Assembly: GCA_021442965.1 (NCBI GenBank)
Contig: JABUUX010000044.1
Coordinates: forward strand, 1 to 9,950
Source: Treponema sp.
Lineage (GTDB): Bacteria > Spirochaetota > Spirochaetia > Treponematales > Treponemataceae
Length of the DNA stretch: 9,950 bases
Direction of reading: 5' to 3'
Positions 6,266 to 9,950 of this stretch are shown one piece after another. Position numbers and translations under genes: made by a program. Within the stretch, counting starts at the first letter, position 1, and each line of letters starts with the position of its first letter. The notes beneath the pieces were generated by a model. That model saw nothing but the letters and a program-made list of their open reading frames with translations. It was not told where the DNA came from and made no database searches.

Positions 6266-7249
6266 TTAATCCTCTCCGTCAGAAATGTACAAATCAACTT
6301 CAAAATTTGCTTTATATGTTTTACCTTTTTGTGCATTTAATGCTCTTATTACTTCGTAGTCTCCTATAACGAATTTAACAGAATGTTCGCCTTCCGAAAT
6401 GATGAATTCACTGCCAATTTCTTTTACAAGGTTACCGTCCAGATAGACTTTAGTTCCCGATGGAGCATTTATAAGTAGAGAAGGTTCTACGCCTCGTAAT
6501 TCTACTTCAAGTTCTGTGTTCTTTGCCTGTTCTATGTAGAAAGTACGTACTTCGTTTCTGTAATTTTCTGAGATAATAGAAAGGTCGTGAGAGCCTGCTG
6601 TAAGAATTATATCTTTTGACAGGTCTGAAATTTTATCATCAATAAATACTGTAAGAGGCTGCAGGTCTTTTTCTGTAGTTTTTAGATTTAGTTTAAGTCT
6701 GCCCTTATCCGAAAAAATTGGGCGTGCTGAAACCTGAAGTTCGGCTTCCAAAACTTCTTCCGGGATACCTTTCATTACAGGCTGAAATTTAAGAAAAATA
6801 TTTGTACATTTTGGATTCAAAATCGGTTCAATTTTAGCTGAATACTGGTTTTCTTTTATGCTGTTGTCTTTTGTAAGAGGAACCTGAATAATCCAGGAAA
6901 GGCGACCTGGAAGAGCATTTACATAAAATCTGGTTCCCGAATAATCAATTTGAGAAGGTTTTGGTTCGGGAGAGATTTTATCGTAAATGGTTGCTGCTAC
7001 AGAGTTCCGCCATGAAGCAATGGATTCCGGAATAACGATTTTAATTTCAATGCCTTCAAGGAATGTACGGTCTTCGGGAAGAATAACTGCAAAAGCATCG
7101 TAAATTTTACACGAAACGGGCGAAGATTCCAAAGTGGTTTGAGATAAATCTGCAATATGTGTTTTCCGTACACGAAAACTTTCGGAATAAACGCCAGTTA
7201 GAAGAGAAAAAATAACTGTAAAGGCAAAAAATCTTTTAGTTGCCATCAT
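6266..7249 (-). CDS. Periplasmic PEGA-repeat protein (unknown function)
   Basis: A 327-residue exported protein. Residues 1-22 are a signal peptide (MMATKR, a hydrophobic run, VYS before ES) with no lipobox Cys. Residues 25-180 are a beta-rich region I do not recognise. Two successive beta modules follow: about 183-252 and about 256-322. The second is a clear PEGA-type repeat: PSLLINAPSGTKVYLDGN, then a turn, EGEHSVKF, and a final strand pair. PEGA modules are small beta domains of surface or periplasmic proteins, often in cell-wall contexts; their ligand is generally unknown. The start overlaps the end of the M23 gene by 14 bases, with no Shine-Dalgarno, so translation is probably coupled. 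Met1 or Met2 could be the start. It is the last gene before the terminator at 6125-6153. I infer a partner of the M23 peptidase. Function unknown. Confidence 0.82.
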   Translation of the reverse strand: MMATKRFFAFTVIFSLLTGVYSESFRVRKTHIADLSQTTLESSPVSCKIYDAFAVILPEDRTFLEGIEIKIVIPESIASWRNSVAATIYDKISPEPKPSQIDYSGTRFYVNALPGRLSWIIQVPLTKDNSIKENQYSAKIEPILNPKCTNIFLKFQPVMKGIPEEVLEAELQVSARPIFSDKGRLKLNLKTTEKDLQPLTVFIDDKISDLSKDIILTAGSHDLSIISENYRNEVRTFYIEQAKNTELEVELRGVEPSLLINAPSGTKVYLDGNLVKEIGSEFIISEGEHSVKFVIGDYEVIRALNAQKGKTYKANFEVDLYISDGED

Positions 7250-8177
7250 TTTTTGATTTTACAGGCAGAAGCCTTTCCGGATCTTCTGCTACGCCTCCAA
7301 ATCTAATTTCAAAATGCAGGTGAGGTCCAGTTGCCATACCGGTCTGCCCTACATATCCAATTACATCACCTTTTTTTATCATATCACCGTTTTCTATGCA
7401 CATTTTGGAAAGATGGGCATAGACACTGGTCATAGAATTGTCTGAGTGTTTAATAATTATATAGTTTCCAAAAACGGAATCATTTTTTTTTGCAAGAGAC
7501 ACAATGCCGGATTTTACGGCTCTTACCGGTGTACCTTCAGAGGCGGCAAAATCAACACCTTTGTGCTGTTTCCATTGACCAGAAAAAGGATTTTTTCTTA
7601 GTCCAAAACTGGAAGATATATAGGTTTGAGAGGCGTCCAAAGGAAGACCCAAAGAAGCATCCAAAAAATAAGCTCTTTCAGTAGGTGTGAACCTTTGGTT
7701 TTTTAAAAAATAAAAAGTCTCATTCCCAATATTATAACACACATTTTCAGTTTGTAAATTTTCAATTCTTCCGTTACGCAAAATCGTGTTTAGAGAGTCT
7801 TCTGAAGATACGCTTATAAAAAGTCCGGGTACAGTTGGTAAAATGATTTCTTTGTTTTTTATATCGGAGGCACTGTTTTGTATGTGATTTATAGTAGAAA
7901 TGGTTTCATAAGGAATATTGCACCGGGCAGAAAGTGCCAGAAGGTTAGTGTCTTTTGGAACGTTGCATTTGAAAAATATCATCAGAGTATCTTTACCGGA
8001 AGAAAGAAACTGATAGTTTTCATCGACTATGGCAGAATATTCTTTAAAGATTTCATCTCTTGATATAAGCTCCGGAATATAGGGGAGTTTTTCTTTGTTA
8101 ATTATATGAGGGGAGGCAAAGGTTTCTGAAACGAAAAAAAATGCTGTCAGCAGGTACTGTAAGCATTTCTTATTCAT
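7236..8177 (-). CDS. Secreted LysM / M23 peptidoglycan endopeptidase
   Basis: A 313-residue protein. The signal peptide spans about residues 1-21 (KK, hydrophobic run, TFA before SP). A LysM-like module lies at about 74-120 (DTNLLALSARCNIPYETI, INHIQN, EIILPTVPG) and should bind glycan. The M23 LytM-type metallopeptidase domain lies at about 186-305: SSSFGLRKNPF, HKGVDF (His205, Asp209), YAHLS (His255) and GPHLHFEI (His286, His288). All zinc ligands and the catalytic His are present, so it should be an active endopeptidase cutting peptide cross-links in the periplasm rather than a degenerate activator. The ATG overlaps the stop of the upstream small membrane gene by 8 bases, and AAAGGA lies eight bases before it. 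The downstream PEGA gene overlaps its end. Role inferred: wall remodelling in growth, division or flagellar passage. Confidence 0.94.
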   Translation of the reverse strand: MNKKCLQYLLTAFFFVSETFASPHIINKEKLPYIPELISRDEIFKEYSAIVDENYQFLSSGKDTLMIFFKCNVPKDTNLLALSARCNIPYETISTINHIQNSASDIKNKEIILPTVPGLFISVSSEDSLNTILRNGRIENLQTENVCYNIGNETFYFLKNQRFTPTERAYFLDASLGLPLDASQTYISSSFGLRKNPFSGQWKQHKGVDFAASEGTPVRAVKSGIVSLAKKNDSVFGNYIIIKHSDNSMTSVYAHLSKMCIENGDMIKKGDVIGYVGQTGMATGPHLHFEIRFGGVAEDPERLLPVKSKNDGN

Positions 8178-8382
8178 TAGTTTTTCCTTTACGGATACGA
8201 AAAATTATTTTCTTTGTTATAAAGAAAACTGCTGCCAGACTGATAAGCAGCAGAACAAAGAATGTGTAAAGGTTTTTGTTTGATGTAGCAAATTTCCACA
8301 GTGGCCAGACAATAATAAATGAAAGCCCTGCACATGCCAGTAGAATAAGAATAAAGCTTAAAAACGAAATAATTTTTTTCAT
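8170..8382 (-). CDS. Small two-helix inner-membrane protein
   Basis: A 70-residue protein: short basic start MKK, transmembrane segment about 5-30, a polar loop KFATSNKN (30-37), a second segment about 39-56, and a basic tail KKIIFRIRKGKTNE. The charge pattern predicts both ends in the cytoplasm. I do not recognise a family. ILLACAG around Cys17 is faintly lipobox-like, but the sequence stays hydrophobic after it, so a lipoprotein is less likely. It is real rather than a chance ORF: its stop overlaps the M23 start by 8 bases (ATGAATAA), it encodes a coherent topology, and it fills the space after the ferredoxin terminator. Oddly, that terminator's U-run ends four bases before the ATG, and no Shine-Dalgarno is visible. 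Likely an accessory of the M23/PEGA operon; function unknown. Confidence 0.75.
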   Translation of the reverse strand: MKKIISFLSFILILLACAGLSFIIVWPLWKFATSNKNLYTFFVLLLISLAAVFFITKKIIFRIRKGKTNE

Positions 8383-8386
8383 AGAT

Positions 8387-8420
8387 AAAAAAATAAAGGG
8401 CTCTGGTGAACAGAACCCTT
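8387..8420 (-). terminator. Intrinsic terminator of the ferredoxin gene, abutting the next start codon
   Basis: On the minus strand AAGGGTTCTG (8420-8411), loop TTCAC, CAGAGCCCTT (8405-8396) form a ten-pair stem with one G-U, followed by T, A and seven T down to 8387. The start codon of the small membrane gene begins at 8382, four bases later. Transcription of that operon must therefore come from readthrough or from a promoter overlapping this hairpin. Confidence 0.88.
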
Positions 8421-8441
8421 GAAATGAATGAATAATAAAAA

Positions 8442-8612
8442 TTATTCTTCAGCGATAGCTTCTGTAGGACATGTTGAAGCACATGAGCCACAGCTGATGC
8501 ATGCATCAGCATCGATTACACGTTTTCCGTCTTTTTCAGAAATAGCTGAAACAGGACAGTCACCTTCACAAGCACCGCAGTTTACACAAGCGTCAGAAAT
8601 TTTGTATGCCAT
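8442..8612 (-). CDS. 2[4Fe-4S] ferredoxin
   Basis: A 56-residue protein, MAYKISDACV to ending EAIAEE, with two CxxCxxCxxxCP clusters: Cys9, 12, 15, 19 and Cys38, 41, 44, 48. Each set gives three ligands to one cubane and one to the other, the classic clostridial ferredoxin fold with internal two-fold symmetry. It carries low-potential electrons in the cytoplasm, for example for pyruvate:ferredoxin oxidoreductase or hydrogenase, and points to an anaerobe. It is acidic, as usual for the family. The start is set by a strong AAGGAG (8619-8624) six bases upstream. It is a single gene with its own promoter, a structured leader and an intrinsic terminator. Nothing nearby identifies its electron donor or acceptor. 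Confidence 0.96.
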   Translation of the reverse strand: MAYKISDACVNCGACEGDCPVSAISEKDGKRVIDADACISCGSCASTCPTEAIAEE

Positions 8613-8631
8613 AAAAGACTCCTTGATGGGC

Positions 8632-8679
8632 TCCGTTTTAAACGGACTTATTATTTAAAGGCGCTCCACATTAAGTGGA
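8632..8679 (-). promoter_or_regulatory. Two inverted repeats in the ferredoxin leader
   Basis: Downstream of the predicted start point the leader carries TCCAC-N5-GTGGA (8665-8679), almost at the RNA 5' end, and TCCGTTT-T-AAACGGA (8632-8646), a seven-base perfect palindrome seven bases ahead of the Shine-Dalgarno. They may be stabilising 5' hairpins or, for the second, a protein-binding operator. I see no known riboswitch pattern. Confidence 0.5.
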
Positions 8680-8688
8680 ACTTTTTTA

Positions 8689-8717
8689 AATATAAACAAT
8701 AATATCTAAAAATTCAA
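8689..8717 (-). promoter_or_regulatory. Promoter of the ferredoxin gene
   Basis: On the minus strand TTGAAT (8712-8717; four of six) and TATATT (8689-8694; five of six) are 17 bases apart, within an AT-rich stretch. The start point should be near 8682, giving a leader of about 70 bases. The rest of the gap to deoC (8718-8786) shows no gene and no clear terminator for deoC. Confidence 0.6.
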
Positions 8718-8786
8718 CAATGAAATATTTTTAAGTATTTTATTTATCCCAAATTATTAATCCTTAGAAAACCTACAAATGTAATG

Positions 8787-9497
8787 TCATTCAAACGTTT
8801 TTATGATGTTTACTCCACTGGATGTTCCTATTCTTGTGGCTCCGGCATTTATCATATTTATGGCAGTTTCTGCACTGCGGATTCCACCGGAAGCTTTGAC
8901 CCCCATTTTGGGACCAACAGTTTCTCTCATAAGACGGATGTGATGTTCCAAAGCTCCATTTGGAAGTGGTGTTCCGTCCGGAGCTTTAGGTGTCCCAAAT
9001 CCTGTAGATGTTTTTACAAAATCTGCACCGGCTTCTTTGGACAAAATGCAGCATCTTTTTATGGTGTCGTCATTCAAATAGCAGGTTTCAAGAATTACTT
9101 TTACGGTAATTTCTTTGCCAAGTTTTTCTCCCGTTGTTTTTGCAATTTTTACAACTTCAGAAATATCTGTTCCAACTTCTAAAAAGCGTCCGTCTAAAGC
9201 GGCAGAAATGTTTATTACCATGTCTATTTCATCAGCACCATTTTCTATAGCGTGTTGTGTTTCTGATACTTTGTCTTTTGTAGAAGTAGCACCTAGTGGA
9301 AACGCAATAACTGTACAAACTTTTACAGAAGAGTCTTTCAGATTTTCTGCAGCACGGGTTACAAAAACTGGGTTTATACAGACTGATGCAAAATGCCATT
9401 CTTTAGCTTCTTCGCAAATTTTATCAACCTGTGAACTTGAAATGTTAGGTGCCAGAATAGTATGGTCTATCATGGCTGCAATTTCTTCTTTTTTCAT
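8787..9497 (-). CDS. deoC: Deoxyribose-phosphate aldolase
   Basis: A 236-residue class I aldolase that splits 2-deoxyribose 5-phosphate into glyceraldehyde 3-phosphate and acetaldehyde in deoxynucleoside breakdown (cytoplasm). Motifs: IDHTILAPN (10-18), SVCINPVFV (38-46), VIAFPLGA (63-70), GADEIDMVINI (87-97, Asp92), DFVKTSTGFG (159-168, Schiff-base Lys162), GVKASGGIRS (199-208, Lys201) and GTSSGV (224-229, phosphate site). All catalytic residues are present. Compared with the usual STGFxGGGATVEDxxLM, this protein has about ten extra residues (KAPDGTPLPNGALEHH around 171-186) after the Schiff-base lysine. AGGA (9503-9506) lies five bases before the ATG. The gene starts only 13 bases after the U-run of the greA terminator, so it has no room for a promoter of its own downstream of that hairpin. 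No other deo gene is in the window. Confidence 0.96.
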   Translation of the reverse strand: MKKEEIAAMIDHTILAPNISSSQVDKICEEAKEWHFASVCINPVFVTRAAENLKDSSVKVCTVIAFPLGATSTKDKVSETQHAIENGADEIDMVINISAALDGRFLEVGTDISEVVKIAKTTGEKLGKEITVKVILETCYLNDDTIKRCCILSKEAGADFVKTSTGFGTPKAPDGTPLPNGALEHHIRLMRETVGPKMGVKASGGIRSAETAINMINAGATRIGTSSGVNIIKTFE

Positions 9498-9510
9498 ATT
9501 TATCCTATGT

Positions 9511-9553
9511 AAAAAAAAATAACCACGAAAGAACTTTGACTTCCTTCGTGGTT
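9511..9553 (-). terminator. Intrinsic terminator after greA
   Basis: On the minus strand AACCACGAA (9553-9545) pairs with TTCGTGGTT (9529-9521), nine pairs, extended past an A-C mismatch by GAA/TTC around a seven-base loop. It is followed by A and nine T (9519-9511). It lies directly ahead of the deoC ribosome-binding site. Confidence 0.9.
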
Positions 9554-9578
9554 TGTTTTCTAACTACTGCTTAAATAA

Positions 9579-9950
9579 TTAGATTTTTGCAGCAGTAATT
9601 TCTTTAATTGTACAGTTGTATTTGTGTTCATTGATTGTGAAGACACAAACATCACCTTCTTTTTTATCCATGATGGCATTTCCAAATGGAGACATGTAGG
9701 AAATGATTCCATTGTCAGGATCAGATTCCCATGGACCAAGAATAGTGAACTTTTCATCTTTACCTGTTTCATTGTCTGTTATTGTAACAGTTGTAGCAAA
9801 AGAAACGACAGAAGTTGTAAGAGTTGTAGGGTCAAATACTACAGCACGTTTAAGTTCGCTTTGAAGTCTTGTAAGGTCCAATGAAAGCATATGCTGCTTT
9901 TCTTTTGCGGCTTTGTATTCAGCGTTTTCTTTTAAGTCTCCCTTTTCACG
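9579..9950 (-). CDS. greA: Transcription elongation factor GreA, C-terminal part
   Basis: The gene runs off the right edge; 123 residues and the TAA stop (9579-9581) are present, in frame up to base 9950. GreA enters the RNA polymerase secondary channel and stimulates cleavage of backtracked RNA. The fragment begins REKGDLKENAEYKAAKEKQ, the tip and descending arm of the coiled coil. The two acidic tip residues needed for cleavage (Asp5 and Glu8 of the fragment, in GDLKENAEY) are there. Then come the linker and the C-terminal FKBP-like domain with GPWESDPDNGIISYMSPFGNAIM (fragment residues about 72-94) and the final KEITAAKI. At least the first part of the coiled coil is missing. As established knowledge, some spirochaetes encode a much longer GreA with an N-terminal extension; whether this one does cannot be seen here. 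The internal Met at 9888-9890 is not the start. Confidence 0.95.
   Translation of the reverse strand, partial: REKGDLKENAEYKAAKEKQHMLSLDLTRLQSELKRAVVFDPTTLTTSVVSFATTVTITDNETGKDEKFTILGPWESDPDNGIISYMSPFGNAIMDKKEGDVCVFTINEHKYNCTIKEITAAKI

Noticed and set aside
8315..8382. Possible lipoprotein signal (ILLAC, Cys17) in the 70-residue protein
   Set aside because: The -2 residue is Leu and the chain stays hydrophobic after the Cys, fitting a transmembrane helix better.
8625..8690. Known riboswitch in the ferredoxin leader
   Set aside because: Two simple hairpins, no conserved aptamer core that I can recognise.
8784..9182. 132-codon plus-strand open frame opposite deoC
   Set aside because: It mirrors a fully supported deoC frame, its composition (many Phe, Ser, Cys) is that of an antisense shadow, and it has no ribosome-binding site.
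9115..9522. 135-codon plus-strand open frame
   Set aside because: Antisense to the catalytic core of deoC; no recognisable motif or initiation signal.
1..9950. CRISPR arrays, tRNA or rRNA genes, insertion sequences
   Set aside because: No regularly spaced direct repeats, no cloverleaf with a CCA-type end, and no transposase or flanking repeats were found on either strand.

Overview
This window looks like a piece of an AT-rich spirochaete chromosome, most likely a gut, rumen or oral Treponema. That is an inference from protein family resemblance and gene mix; there is no rRNA marker here. Supporting features are a class A penicillin-binding protein with a signal-peptide M23/LysM endopeptidase, a PEGA-repeat periplasmic protein, an outer-membrane barrel ending in Phe, a clostridial-type 2[4Fe-4S] ferredoxin of anaerobes, and sugar genes typical of plant-fibre or host-glycan feeders. 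Two genes run left to right (kdgK end, rlmJ); everything else is on the minus strand.

Layout. 1-333: 3' end of 2-keto-3-deoxygluconate kinase. 359-399: terminator shared with the convergent gene. 451-1470 (-): GH130 mannoside phosphorylase with its own promoter. 1660-2532 (+): RlmJ 23S rRNA methyltransferase, apparently leaderless; its 3' end overlaps by 17 bp the convergent 2516-3046 (-) small outer-membrane barrel gene. 3059-3457 (-) encodes a ParB-fold protein lacking the DNA-binding part but carrying a cationic amphipathic tail. 3461-6040 (-) is a complete class A PBP. PBP, ParB-like and barrel genes are packed head to tail with gaps of 3 and 12 bases, behind one strong promoter just before the PBP start.

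6125-6231 is a GC-rich block of nested inverted repeats ending, on the minus strand, in an intrinsic terminator. It closes the operon 8382 to 6266, which holds three overlapping genes: a small two-TM protein, a LysM/M23 peptidase and a PEGA-repeat periplasmic protein. A ferredoxin gene too short for a usual ORF length cutoff (8442-8612) follows, with promoter, structured leader and terminator. Then come deoC, another terminator, and the 3' part of greA running off the right edge.

How they fit together. Two adjacent minus-strand operons both concern the envelope: one polymerises and cross-links peptidoglycan (PBP) with a putative membrane-tethered CTP-switch protein and a barrel; the other trims peptidoglycan (M23) with periplasmic partners. 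The sugar and housekeeping genes around them (kdgK, GH130, deoC, ferredoxin, greA, rlmJ) are ordinary metabolism and information processing. The most unusual items are the ParB-fold protein with an amphipathic tail, the GC-rich switch-like palindrome block between the two envelope operons, and two promoters whose predicted start points fall on or almost on the start codon. No tRNA, rRNA, CRISPR array or mobile element was seen.
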